Of a stretch of DNA of 64,000 nt, positions 26,864 through 37,042 are shown one piece after another. The position numbers and the translations under genes are program-made. Source of the DNA: G963668435 sp963668435 (lineage in GTDB: Bacteria > Latescibacterota > Latescibacteria > Latescibacterales > Latescibacteraceae); assembly GCA_963668435.2 (NCBI GenBank), contig CAXXSC010000005.1, positions 310,001 to 374,000 on the forward strand, given 5' to 3'. Within the stretch, counting starts at the first letter, position 1. Each line of letters begins with the position of its first letter. The notes beneath the pieces were generated by a model. That model saw only the letters and a program-made list of their open reading frames with translations, had not been told where the DNA came from and ran no database searches.

Positions 26864-26894
26864 AGGCTTGGCAGATAATGCCGGGTCTTTTTTT
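26864..26894 (+). terminator. Displaced tRNA-Gln terminator
   Basis: A 10-bp stem with three G-T pairs (26864-26873 with 26879-26888), loop GATAA, then a seven-T run. It begins 12 bp after the right att copy, where the tRNA terminator would sit before integration. Confidence 0.7.
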
Positions 26895-27370
26895 GTATCG
26901 AGGCAAGAAACGGTTTGCCGGTGCTCACACGATATTCAACCCAACCTCCTGTCTCGCGAATACCCCCCATCTCAAATTCCATGTATCAAATAAAATAAGC
27001 CTCCGAATCCCGTCTCTTTCGCTTACACGTTGCTACGCTACGCTTTGTGCCGCCGCCTGAGAACAGGTGCCTCTTTTAAAATATTTGAGGCCAACACCCT
27101 CTGCTTCCCAAAAAATCACGCAGCGAACGAAAAGAGACCCATAAAAGTTCTCCCCGAGGCAAGTATCAAGAAAATCTATCAATTCCATTCGCAAAAAAGT
27201 GAATCAACACATATATTTCAGAACCTGCAAAAAATAGTGCCAAAAAGTAATCATGGTCACAAAAAATCATTTTCAATGATGTTATATAGCGATATTGTCT
27301 CCTCCGGACGGATGTACTGCGTGTGGCTTTCTTGAGCACATATACCATACAATCAATAGATTGGAACAGT
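26895..27370. other. Intergenic stretch with no supported gene
   Basis: About 475 bp right of the integrated element. Short frames exist but lack ribosome sites and protein-like composition. No repeat family or strong promoter is recognised. Confidence 0.5.
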
Positions 27371-28201
27371 ATGACTGATATTGCTAAAAATATAATGAAC
27401 GCTCTGTTTGGCTCACCCGAAAGTCATAGCCTCGATCACCGTATGTTTCTCGCCTCGTCATTTCTCAGCTTTGTTTTCGCATTGTTCAGTTTTGTCAGTG
27501 AATGCTGTCTCGGCCTACCCCCTTTATATTATGTCTTCTCGTTCCTTATGATTATCAGTTGGGGGGCGTTGTACGGCATTGTACGCCATAGTCACACATT
27601 CAAACCTTTTATTATTCCGCTGGTCATTGGGCTGTTTGTCGTTATTACATATGACTGGGTTTTCATGGGAGGAGTACTCGGTGTCGCTCCACTCATAACC
27701 GCTGTTGTCAGTGCCGGAATTGCACTGACCCTCACCTCCAGGACAAAACTGTTTGCTTTTGTTTCGCTGCTGATCCTCATAGGTGTACTTTACGCCAATG
27801 AGGCAAATTTTCAAGGCCTTATCAGTGCTTATCCGACAAAAACATTGCTGAAGAGCGACCAGCTTTCAACCTTGATCGCGATTATTTGTGTTATTTTTAT
27901 CTTTTCATCTGTCCTGATTCAAAGTTATACTTTGGAACAGATGAAAGTCCAGAGCGCCAACGATGATCTTCGCGAGAAAAACAAACAGCTTCAGGAAACG
28001 ACCACAGAGATCGAGACGCTCCGCGGACTTATGCCGATATGTTCTTTCTGTAAAAAAATCCGTGACAACGAGGGCTACTGGAATCAGCTGGAAGATTATA
28101 TTTCAGATCGTTCCGAAATCCAGTTTACACACAGTCTATGCGAGGATTGCAGTAAGAAATATTACGGCGACTACTATGAAGAGGAAGCAGAGAGGGCATA
28201 A
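27371..28201 (+). CDS. Integral membrane protein with coiled coil and C-terminal four-cysteine module
   Basis: A 276-residue protein. Residues ~25-195 form six or seven membrane helices. A short coiled coil follows (VQSANDDLREKNKQLQETTTEIETLRGL). The last ~55 residues are the module GLMPICSFCKKIRDNEGYWNQ...HSLCEDCSKKYY, with CxxC at both ends, probably a zinc site. This module is common at the C-terminus of PAS/response-regulator proteins, where it follows a coiled coil, but its role is not established. The protein looks like a membrane sensor that signals through this module. The ATG at 27371 is preferred; an in-frame GTG lies 16 codons upstream. It ends 10 bp before the FAD oxidoreductase gene. 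Confidence 0.7.
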   Translation: MTDIAKNIMNALFGSPESHSLDHRMFLASSFLSFVFALFSFVSECCLGLPPLYYVFSFLMIISWGALYGIVRHSHTFKPFIIPLVIGLFVVITYDWVFMGGVLGVAPLITAVVSAGIALTLTSRTKLFAFVSLLILIGVLYANEANFQGLISAYPTKTLLKSDQLSTLIAIICVIFIFSSVLIQSYTLEQMKVQSANDDLREKNKQLQETTTEIETLRGLMPICSFCKKIRDNEGYWNQLEDYISDRSEIQFTHSLCEDCSKKYYGDYYEEEAERA

Positions 28202-28210
28202 CGGATCAAC

Positions 28211-29548
<1,338 letters not shown>

Positions 29549-29754
29549 GAACATTACGGAAATATCCGGCACAGCAACATCCATCCTGATGTTATAAAGC
29601 ATTCTGCACAAACACTTATACAAAATCCTGCCATTAACTGATTTTCTTGTCCGATCCCTTCAAAATTCAGGGTCCATGTGCGGTCACCCTTTTCTTTTCC
29701 TTTTTCCATATCATTCAAGTATCATACAACCATCACGCTTTCCATATCGTCTCA

Positions 29755-30333
29755 ATGACAGAACAGCACAGCAACGACAGCGGACAGGTTATGGACATCA
29801 GCGAACGAACGCTCATAGAACAATGCAAGGCAGGCCGACGCGAGGCGTACCAGGCGCTTTATGACACCTACAAAAACAGGGTCTACGCCACCGTGCTCAG
29901 AACGCTCGGCAATGCCGAGGACGCGGAGGATGCCCTGCAGGAGACTTTTGTCAAGGCGTTCAGGCATATTGCTTCGTTCAAGGGGAAATCGTCCTTTTCA
30001 ACCTGGCTGTACCGTATCGCGTTCAATACCGCTATCGAAACGGTGCGCACACGCAAAAAACATGAAAACCATCTCGACATCGATGAGTACGCCGATTTTC
30101 TTGCCGGGGCCGCGTTCGAGAGTTACAGCGCGGAGGGCATCGCACTTGAAAAAGCGATCCATGAACTGCCCGAGGGCTACCGACGGATTTTCGTCCTCTA
30201 TGCTGTCGAGGGATACAAGCACCATGAAATAGCCAAAATGCTGGATATTACGGAAGGCACCTCGAAATCCCAGTATTTTCAGGCACGTAAAAGAATGAGA
30301 AAACTGCTCTCGAAACATTTGAAGGAGCTATAA
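29755..30333 (+). CDS. ECF-family RNA polymerase sigma factor
   Basis: A 192-residue sigma factor with only regions 2 and 4. Sigma-2 spans about residues 35-100 (YDTYKNRVYATVLRTLGN, EDALQETFVKAF, STWLYRIAFNTAIETVR). Sigma-4 is the C-terminal HELPEGYRRIFVLYAVEGYKHHEIAKML helix-turn-helix. It directs transcription of a stress or envelope regulon and is followed one base later by its probable anti-sigma factor. Start uncertain: the ATG at 29755 is taken, but the ATG at 29791 also fits; neither has a strong ribosome site. Confidence 0.92.
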   Translation: MTEQHSNDSGQVMDISERTLIEQCKAGRREAYQALYDTYKNRVYATVLRTLGNAEDAEDALQETFVKAFRHIASFKGKSSFSTWLYRIAFNTAIETVRTRKKHENHLDIDEYADFLAGAAFESYSAEGIALEKAIHELPEGYRRIFVLYAVEGYKHHEIAKMLDITEGTSKSQYFQARKRMRKLLSKHLKEL

Positions 30334-30334
30334 T

Positions 30335-30994
30335 ATGAACTGTCACGAATTCTGGCGCGAATACGAACAGTCGGGCATGACTGAGGAGCTTCAGCGCCAT
30401 CTCGACCAGTGCCCGTCCTGCCGCGACGAAATGCACGCCGAGGAGATACTCGACCACGCATTACCGTCACTTCCCGAACTGAAAGCTCCCGAGGCTGTGT
30501 TCGATCGTATCATGGACAGCCTCGACAGGGATGAAGAAAGGGAAAACGGCACTGTTATCGTCAAGAGGCCCGAAACATTCTTCCGGCGCATGATTCCACA
30601 TTCGCTGCCGGTCGTACCGACAGCCGCCGCGGTTGCCGCCATGCTTTTCGCGACTGTATGGATAACATTTGTCGCCACACGTGCCTGGCTGCCGTCCATC
30701 AACAATCCGATGATCAGCGAGTATTTCGTACCCGACCTCGAGGATGCCGAAAAAACATACCTGAAAGCCCTCGACAAGTACATGGCCGAGATCGAGGAGT
30801 CGAAAGACCAGCTCAACCCGGAGCTCTACGACATCTACCGGGAGAAACTGGCTGTTCTCGATGAGTATATTCTCGAATGCCGGGAGGCGGTCGACGAAAA
30901 CGAGTACAACGGCAATGCGCGCCGTTATCTCGCGATGGCCTACATTGAAAAGGCGCGGACACTGAAAGAGATCGCCCATTCGCTCAAGGGCTGA
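30335..30994 (+). CDS. Membrane anti-sigma factor with zinc finger (zf-HC2)
   Basis: A 219-residue protein. The cytoplasmic N-terminus carries the zinc-binding anti-sigma signature HLDQCPSC (H22, C26, C29). One transmembrane helix (residues ~88-112) leads to a periplasmic, helical, charged C-terminal domain that probably senses the envelope signal. It is separated from the sigma gene by one base, the usual arrangement for a cognate pair that holds the sigma at the membrane until release. Confidence 0.88.
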   Translation: MNCHEFWREYEQSGMTEELQRHLDQCPSCRDEMHAEEILDHALPSLPELKAPEAVFDRIMDSLDRDEERENGTVIVKRPETFFRRMIPHSLPVVPTAAAVAAMLFATVWITFVATRAWLPSINNPMISEYFVPDLEDAEKTYLKALDKYMAEIEESKDQLNPELYDIYREKLAVLDEYILECREAVDENEYNGNARRYLAMAYIEKARTLKEIAHSLKG

Positions 30995-31047
30995 ATCCGG
31001 CCAATGGAAAATTACAGCGGACTCATGATTATATAAGGAGAAATACA

Positions 31048-32430
31048 ATGAAAACCCTGTCAAGGCTCAGGCTTATTCCCATCGTGCTGCTGTTGTGTGT
31101 GATGCTTCCGGGATTCGCGGACGCAGCCTCGAAAACCCGTAGCGGCGGATTTCTTGCAAACGCTGTCAGCGAGGAATTCGAGCTCACAGCCGAGGGCAAA
31201 TCGGGAATGGAGATTAGGATAGAGCATACATTCGGCTCCATTGATGTAATTCAGGGCCGCGGATCGACAATACGGATGAAAGGTACGAAGAAAGTCGCAT
31301 CCAGCAGTGATGAGCTGGCAAAAATGTTCCTTGATTCCATGGAGATCAGGATACGGAAACGGAACAACACACTTGAAATCGAGACCTATTATCCAGAAAA
31401 AGAGCTGTCGAAACGTGACCGGAAAAGAATCAAGGAATTCAATATCGATTATACGATCGAGGTGCCGGCAGACGTGCGGTTGTCATTGAAAAGTTCATTC
31501 GGTGGGGTACGGCTTGATCAGTTGTCAGGAGAGTTCACAGTTACCAACAGTTTCGGGACCTTGTCGGCACGCGCCATCAAAGGTAGTATGGAATTGAATA
31601 ACAAATTCGGCCCCTTAAAAGCTGAAAACATCAATGGAAGCCTTCAGACGACCAATGAACACGGATCGCTGGATATAATCAATGTCTCCGGTGACTGTGT
31701 GGCGAGAACCTCCTTCAGTTCAGCAAAAGTTGCCCATGTCAGCGGCACATTGCGTGTCAACAACAATCACGGCTCGATAAGAGCCGAGGATATAGGCCGC
31801 CGTGCCGATCTCGAAACCTCGTTCGGTTCTCTCGACTGCAGTATTGTCAAGGGGCCGGTAGAGGCAAAAAGCGGGCACGGATCGGTGACAGTGCGCAATG
31901 TCGAGGGTGATGTCCGCGCGACAACCAGTTTCGCCCATGCGGCAGTCATGGATATTCACGGTGATGCCGTTGTCAACAATCAGCACGGCTCGGTCGATCT
32001 GGAAAATATCGGTGGCAGCGCTACGGTCAGCACCTCATTCGGCAGTTGCAACATCAGTAAAATTGCCGGCAGCCTCAATGTCAGGAACCAGAACTCGAGC
32101 ATTAACGCATTTGACCTTTTGCCCGGTCATGTCGACAAGGCAAGGATAATCAGCCTTACGACCTCCCATGGTTCCATTCGCGCCTCCTTCCCGGAGGATT
32201 TATCCGCGAAACTGAATGCATTCTCCTCGTTTGGCAAGTTCAGGAGTGATTTTCCGGTGCTCATGACCATTCAGGGAGCGATCGGTGGCGGAAATAACCA
32301 GAGCCGGATCACCGGAAGTATCGGCGAGGGGCGCGATGAGCTCACACTTGAGGCCAACCACGGCAATGTCACCATCCTGAACTCTGGTGACGGCGGCTGG
32401 AACATAGAGAATCTTATGGATGAGCAGTAA
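31048..32430 (+). CDS. Exported DUF4097-type beta-repeat protein
   Basis: A 460-residue protein with a Sec signal (LIPIVLLLCVMLPGFADAA). The mature part is a long right-handed beta-helix-like array of ~20-residue repeats alternating FGS/FGSL-type and HGS-type turns (HTFGSIDV, NKFGPLKAENI, NNHGSIRAEDI, TSFGSLDCSI, SGHGSVTVRNV, NQHGSVDLENI). This is the DUF4097/adhesin-head pattern often encoded beside ECF sigma-anti-sigma pairs. It is third in that operon, with a strong TAAGGAG site, and may be the regulon's surface target. A clear terminator follows. Confidence 0.85.
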   Translation: MKTLSRLRLIPIVLLLCVMLPGFADAASKTRSGGFLANAVSEEFELTAEGKSGMEIRIEHTFGSIDVIQGRGSTIRMKGTKKVASSSDELAKMFLDSMEIRIRKRNNTLEIETYYPEKELSKRDRKRIKEFNIDYTIEVPADVRLSLKSSFGGVRLDQLSGEFTVTNSFGTLSARAIKGSMELNNKFGPLKAENINGSLQTTNEHGSLDIINVSGDCVARTSFSSAKVAHVSGTLRVNNNHGSIRAEDIGRRADLETSFGSLDCSIVKGPVEAKSGHGSVTVRNVEGDVRATTSFAHAAVMDIHGDAVVNNQHGSVDLENIGGSATVSTSFGSCNISKIAGSLNVRNQNSSINAFDLLPGHVDKARIISLTTSHGSIRASFPEDLSAKLNAFSSFGKFRSDFPVLMTIQGAIGGGNNQSRITGSIGEGRDELTLEANHGNVTILNSGDGGWNIENLMDEQ

Positions 32431-32468
32431 TCCCTTAATCTACAATTTGCGACTCAATGATCAACTTA

Positions 32469-32506
32469 AAAAATCCTCGTCAAGCTCGGCGGGGATTTTT
32501 CTTTTT
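32469..32506 (+). terminator. Terminator of the sigma/anti-sigma/DUF4097 operon
   Basis: Stem AAAAATCC (32469-32476) with GGATTTTT (32493-32500), extended inward by five pairs including G-T, then CTTTTT. It lies 38 bp after the stop. Confidence 0.82.
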
Positions 32507-32806
32507 ACGGACATATTTATTCATACCACTTCTCCCTTTACCGGAAAAAGTGGCGCAAAAGGGCAGGGTGGTGGACACATTATAGTCTGCATGTCTCGTG
32601 CAAGCTGACCGGCCAAGGATGCTGCATGACCTTGGCCTGCGATCTCGGGATCACCTGTTCCGTAAAAAGCTGTCCCCCCGTTTTCACGGCATGTTTTCGG
32701 GAAACGCTGAAAGCGCCTAACAACACCAGCCTTTCTGTTTCGAAAACATTTGCCTGACCGTGACTTTTCAGCGTACATAGACCCAAAACCATGTATATTA
32801 TTTGGT
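32507..32806. other. Intergenic stretch with no supported gene
   Basis: Between the operon terminator and repeat C. Short minus-strand frames are present (for example 32580-32792) but have no clear ribosome site or family resemblance. It could be a degraded remnant. Confidence 0.4.
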
Positions 32807-33073
32807 TATGCTGATCTCACAATCCAGCGTTGTCGTCGAAGCGTCAACAGCGGATCAAACGGCACATCCACATCAGACCGAAAAGGGGCTTTGCCCCCTT
32901 TCGGAGGGGCCGGGGAACCATAAAGCGATGGTTCCCCGGTGACAGTCCAAAGGACTGTCACGGTCAGTTAATCAGTACCACCGTCCGTCGCCAGTTTGTG
33001 TTGCATTCACCGATTACTCTCAACAAAGCGTTTGCAGGCTTTCACAGCCTTCATGCTCAAGTTTAAACGGACA
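32807..33073. repeat. Dispersed repeat family C, copy 1 (about 267 bp)
   Basis: Shares an ordered series of blocks with 59373-59621: ATGCTGATC, CAATCCAGCG, ACAGCGGA, GGCACAT, CACATCAGAC, AAAAGGGG, CCCCCTTTCGGA, GGACTGT, AGCGTTTGCAG, CTTTCACAGCC, GCTCAAG and CGGACAC. Internal hairpins include AAAAGGGGC / GCCCCCTTT and GGGGAACCAT / ATGGTTCCCC. No open frame is conserved between copies, so it is a non-coding or MITE-like element. Confidence 0.75.
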
Positions 33074-33237
33074 CTACCGGTCTACTCACTCCGATTCAAG
33101 TCCGAGAAAGTCGTTAATTAAATCCACACCATTCGCCTTCCCTTAATGAATCTTTGGAAAAAGCCTCTGTCGAAGCCCCCGGTTTTTTATTATCATTAGG
33201 AAAACGAACGCTTCATCGCCTCAGGAAAGGATACAAT

Positions 33238-33984
33238 GTGAAGATGAATATGCTTTTGGGCGGCCGCCTCGCATTAGCAGGCGCGGTCATTACTGTTTTG
33301 CTCTGCGGACTGGCGACAGGCGCGTCAGCTTACGATGATCTCTACGGCCCCGGTTTCGAAATCGGTGTCGGCGGCAGGTATATGTCGCTCCAGGAAGGCC
33401 CCGGCTGGCTTCCGGACAACTACAATATGGGTTTTGGTTCGATTGCGATACGCCTGTACAAGGGACTCTGCATCGAGGGCGGTGCCAGTTTCGGACGAGG
33501 CAGCGATCCTGATGACGACTGGCTGGATATATCTGCCAACCGCCGTCTCTGGACACAGGAACATTCAAATATATCGGACAAATTTTTCGGCCTTCGTTAC
33601 GAGATACCTCTCTACCGGCTCAACTGGGGACCGGTCGGACCCGATTTTTTCTATATCGGCGCAGGACTCACCCAAAACAAGTACAAATTGGACAGCTCGG
33701 TCATCGATGATGACGGCACTCCGCTGCTTCCCGGCTCGAAACTCTACACCGTCGGCAAAAGCAAGGGGCAATATTACACGTTCGCCGGCAGATGGAAAGT
33801 CAAAACCGATCAGTCAGTCGCAGGTGATTCATGGTTCGGCTCGATAGGTGTCGATCTCGGTGTTCGTTATTCGACTTACAACGATAACGACCGGCAATAC
33901 AGCGCATCGACGAAATTCAAATCATCATTCTCGACTGTCGAGGCTTTCCTGCTCGCATCGATGAAACTGCGATTCCTTTACTGA
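33238..33984 (+). CDS. Predicted outer-membrane beta-barrel protein
   Basis: A 248-residue protein with a Sec signal (LALAGAVITVLLCGLATGASA). The mature part shows amphipathic strands of alternating aromatic residues and ends in a C-terminal aromatic residue (MKLRFLY), typical of a barrel. Gly- and Tyr-rich strands such as GFEIGVGGRYMSL and FGSIAIRLYKGLCIEGGASFG support this. No specific family is recognised; transport or adhesion is possible. The GTG at 33238 is preferred because AAAGGATACAAT precedes it and the signal peptide begins at once. Confidence 0.65.
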   Translation: MKMNMLLGGRLALAGAVITVLLCGLATGASAYDDLYGPGFEIGVGGRYMSLQEGPGWLPDNYNMGFGSIAIRLYKGLCIEGGASFGRGSDPDDDWLDISANRRLWTQEHSNISDKFFGLRYEIPLYRLNWGPVGPDFFYIGAGLTQNKYKLDSSVIDDDGTPLLPGSKLYTVGKSKGQYYTFAGRWKVKTDQSVAGDSWFGSIGVDLGVRYSTYNDNDRQYSASTKFKSSFSTVEAFLLASMKLRFLY

Positions 33985-34054
33985 ACCACGGCTGCGGCAG
34001 AGGAAATAGAGCGTCTGTCATGATATCATGTGACCAGTTACAACGGAGCCGCCA

Positions 34055-34939
34055 GTGAAACTATCTGTGGTCATACCTGCTTCAGGCCGCCAGGACCTCC
34101 TGATAACCTGCCTCGATTCACTCAGGCAGGATGCCGACCCGTCTATCGACTGTGAAATCTGCGTTGTCGATGACGGTTCCGGTCTCGATGCCGATGTGAT
34201 CCGCGCACGTTTCGTCACAGGCCACGGTTTCATCTGGAAATCGTTCTCATCGCCGAAAGGACGGTCTGCGGCACGGAACAAAGGCGTTCGCTCGACCAGC
34301 GGCGACATCGTTATCTTTCTCGATTCGGATATGGAGGTGCGTCCCGGATTCCTGCGAGCTCATCACGACACCCACGCCGCCAATCCCGGCAGCGCAGTTA
34401 TCGGCCTGATCGAGTGGCCGCAAACCGGCGCATTTCACCGATATATCGGCTCCCGTGGTGTCTGGAAACTCGCATCCGGCGACACTGTCCCGCCCTGGTA
34501 TTTTGTCACCGGAAACGCCTCTGTCAGACGTGCCGACCTTCCAGATCAGGAACATCCTTTCGACGAGTCCCTTCCCGGCTGGGGCGGCGAGGATCTCGCT
34601 CTCGGCCTGGCGCTCAAGGATAACGGCGTCACGTTCGTACATGCGCCCGGCGCCAGCTCTTTCCACCATTTCGACGGCGACCTCAGGGGCCATATGCGGC
34701 GCACGAAAAGTTACGGGCATCATGTCCTCCCCATACTAATCGCCCGACGCCCGGAACTCGAAATGGTGCTCCACCTCGACCTTCTGGAATCACCGCTCTG
34801 GCGCTTTCTTGTCAGCGCACCGGTCCGCGTGCCGGTCTACCATGCGGCACGGCTTCTCGATTTCCTGCCCCTGCCCAGTCCTGTTTTCGATTACCTCACA
34901 TTCGCCGCCTATGCGAACGGCTACGGAAAGAGAACTTAA
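34055..34939 (+). CDS. Family 2 glycosyltransferase
   Basis: A 294-residue cytoplasmic enzyme of the GT2 (GT-A fold) type. N-terminal MKLSVVIPASGRQDLLITCL, the nucleotide-sugar site VVDDGSG, the metal-binding FLDSDMEV (DxD) and the acceptor-side GWGGEDLALGLAL (ED motif) are all present. A hydrophobic patch near the C-terminus may attach it to the membrane. It is likely to build a surface polysaccharide or lipid-linked glycan; donor and acceptor are unknown. GTG start with GGAG upstream. Confidence 0.88.
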   Translation: MKLSVVIPASGRQDLLITCLDSLRQDADPSIDCEICVVDDGSGLDADVIRARFVTGHGFIWKSFSSPKGRSAARNKGVRSTSGDIVIFLDSDMEVRPGFLRAHHDTHAANPGSAVIGLIEWPQTGAFHRYIGSRGVWKLASGDTVPPWYFVTGNASVRRADLPDQEHPFDESLPGWGGEDLALGLALKDNGVTFVHAPGASSFHHFDGDLRGHMRRTKSYGHHVLPILIARRPELEMVLHLDLLESPLWRFLVSAPVRVPVYHAARLLDFLPLPSPVFDYLTFAAYANGYGKRT

Positions 34940-35154
34940 GCCACAGAGATCACAGAGAAATGATCGGGTGGACGTTTTAAATTCCACAGAAAGTTGACTA
35001 TCATTATTACACTTTTGTATTCGTGCAGAAATCGCGGAATTTAACGTCGCTTTTTCTTTATCCACTGCTGCCGAGTCTTATTATCTCTTTCCCTTCCCCC
35101 CTTCCCGTATTATCTTTTCTTAATCACCACAACCTCGTAATTATTGGAGTCTTT

Positions 35155-36324
35155 ATGAACCGCACTCTTGTGCCCCAGGGACGGATCGAGTCGATCGATG
35201 TGCTCAGGGGATTTGTCATTATGCTCATGATGTTCGTGAACGATCTCGCGGGTGTCGGCACCGCGCCCGCCTGGCTCAAACATGTCTCCGCCTCGGCCGA
35301 TGCCATGACTATCGCCGATCTCGTTTTCCCCGCGTTTCTTTTCCTTGTCGGCATGGCGACACCACTGGCACTGGGGCGGCGTTTCGAATCGGGTCAGAAC
35401 CGCGGCGCGATAGCCCTCCACGTGCTCATTCGCGGCGCATCCCTCCTGTTCATCGGCGTACTTTATATGAACCGTCCGGGCGATAGCATGGGCTGGCGTC
35501 CCGGCCTCTGGAAATTTCTCATGTTCAGCTCGGTCATGATGGCGTGGCACAGCATGCCGAAACTCGAGGGCGGGAAACGCACACTCTCCACCGCTGTTCG
35601 CTGGGCAGGAATCGCGGTGCTGGCATTCTGCGTCATCATGTTCAGAGACAACCACGGCGGCTGGCTCAGGACAGGCTGGTGGGGCATACTCGGCCTTATC
35701 GGTTGGGCCTACATGGTCGGCGTGCTGGTCTATGCGCTGGCGGGCGACAACCGTTTCGGCCTGCTCGGCGTCGCCGGGCTCCTGTTCAGCCTCTATGTCG
35801 CGATGAAAGAGGGCATGTTCTCAATACCATTCGTGAATGCCGACTCGATCGGTTCGCTTCCGGCGATAACAGTGCTCGGGCTCATTCTCGGAACGATCAT
35901 CCGCTCGCAGGATATAGATGCACGCGGCAAAATAAAAAGCGCCCTTATTTTCGCGCTCTGCATGTATGTGGCAGGCTGGCTGCTAAGGCCGCTCTACGGT
36001 GTCAACAAGGTCCAGGCGACACCCTCGTGGTGCCTCTGGTGCTCCGCCTTCACAACTATCGGCTGGGTGGCGCTCTACTGGTTGATCGATCTGAAGAAAG
36101 CAGGCAAGGGGTTCAAGATTGTGGGCGCGGCGGGACGAAATGCCCTTTTCGCCTATGTTCTGTCAGCTGTCATTCCCACCTTTTTCCTGGTCGCCGGTAT
36201 CCCTTACGAGCGACTCGGAGAAAGCGCGCTGGCAGTGGGGCTGGCACGATCGATCGTTTTTGCACTGGCCATGATCGGCTTTGCCGCCGCCGCGGATTCG
36301 GTGAAACTCAGGCTCAAGCTATAA
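35155..36324 (+). CDS. Membrane acyltransferase, HGSNAT/YeiB/DUF5009-like
   Basis: A 389-residue polytopic membrane protein with about ten helices. The N-terminal RIESIDVLRGFVIMLMMFVNDLAG and the ADLVFPAFLFLVGM helix match the heparan-alpha-glucosaminide N-acetyltransferase family, which moves acetyl groups across the membrane onto glycans. The downstream helices and NALFAYVLSAVIPT fit. The ATG at 35155 with GGAG five bases upstream is used; the open frame extends 44 codons further without support. It lies 215 bp after the GT2 gene; both may modify a surface glycan. Confidence 0.8.
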   Translation: MNRTLVPQGRIESIDVLRGFVIMLMMFVNDLAGVGTAPAWLKHVSASADAMTIADLVFPAFLFLVGMATPLALGRRFESGQNRGAIALHVLIRGASLLFIGVLYMNRPGDSMGWRPGLWKFLMFSSVMMAWHSMPKLEGGKRTLSTAVRWAGIAVLAFCVIMFRDNHGGWLRTGWWGILGLIGWAYMVGVLVYALAGDNRFGLLGVAGLLFSLYVAMKEGMFSIPFVNADSIGSLPAITVLGLILGTIIRSQDIDARGKIKSALIFALCMYVAGWLLRPLYGVNKVQATPSWCLWCSAFTTIGWVALYWLIDLKKAGKGFKIVGAAGRNALFAYVLSAVIPTFFLVAGIPYERLGESALAVGLARSIVFALAMIGFAAAADSVKLRLKL

Positions 36325-36355
36325 ATATCACACATAAAGGGCATGCGTCGAAAAT

Positions 36356-37042
36356 ATGGGCCAGTCTATCGATAAGATCGAGCGTTGTTACAATACTATC
36401 GCATCCGAATATGCCGTGCATTTTGTAGATGAGCACGGCAGAAAAGCGATGGACTGTACTGTACTGAAACGTTTTGCCGAAATGACTGATAACCAGTCGC
36501 CGGTATGGGATTTAGGCTGCGGGCCGGGCCATACTGCGGCGTGGCTCCACAGCCTCGGTGTCGACATTGCGGGACTGGACCTGTCCGCCGCGATAATCGG
36601 GGAAGCTAAACGGCGCTATCCCCATATCGAGTTCCATCAGGGCTCGATGCTCAACACCGGATTTGCAGACGATTCTGTTGCGGCAATCGTGTCGTTCTAT
36701 GCAATCGTCCATTTTTCGCCCGGGCAGGTGGCAGCCGCGTTCCGTGAAATGCGCCGGGTGCTCAGGGACAGCGCCCCTGTACTGCTGACATATCACATCG
36801 GCGACAGCACGATGTGCCTGACCGAGTTTTTGGGCCGCGATATCGATATCGATTTCATGTTCTTTCCAACGGCGTTCATTGTCAATACGCTCAGGCAAAA
36901 CGGTTTCGACATCATAGAATGTATGGAGCGTGAGCCATATCCGGAGGTGGAATACCAGAGTCGCCGCGCCTATGTTTTTGCCCGGAAAAATCGGCAAACT
37001 GGCACGGCGAATAATGGCAAACGAGCGGGAGACAGCCCATGA
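36356..37042 (+). CDS. Class I SAM-dependent methyltransferase
   Basis: A 228-residue methyltransferase of the Methyltransf_11/25 type. SAM-binding motif I is VWDLGCGPGHTAAWL; motif II lies near IAGLDLSAAII; motif III near VAAIVSFYAIVHF. The substrate is unknown. Its last codons overlap the lipoprotein gene downstream by four bases (ATGA), so the two are translated together. Confidence 0.82.
   Translation: MGQSIDKIERCYNTIASEYAVHFVDEHGRKAMDCTVLKRFAEMTDNQSPVWDLGCGPGHTAAWLHSLGVDIAGLDLSAAIIGEAKRRYPHIEFHQGSMLNTGFADDSVAAIVSFYAIVHFSPGQVAAAFREMRRVLRDSAPVLLTYHIGDSTMCLTEFLGRDIDIDFMFFPTAFIVNTLRQNGFDIIECMEREPYPEVEYQSRRAYVFARKNRQTGTANNGKRAGDSP

Noticed and set aside
32580..32792. 70-codon minus-strand frame before repeat C.
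   Set aside because: No ribosome site and no family; possibly decayed sequence.
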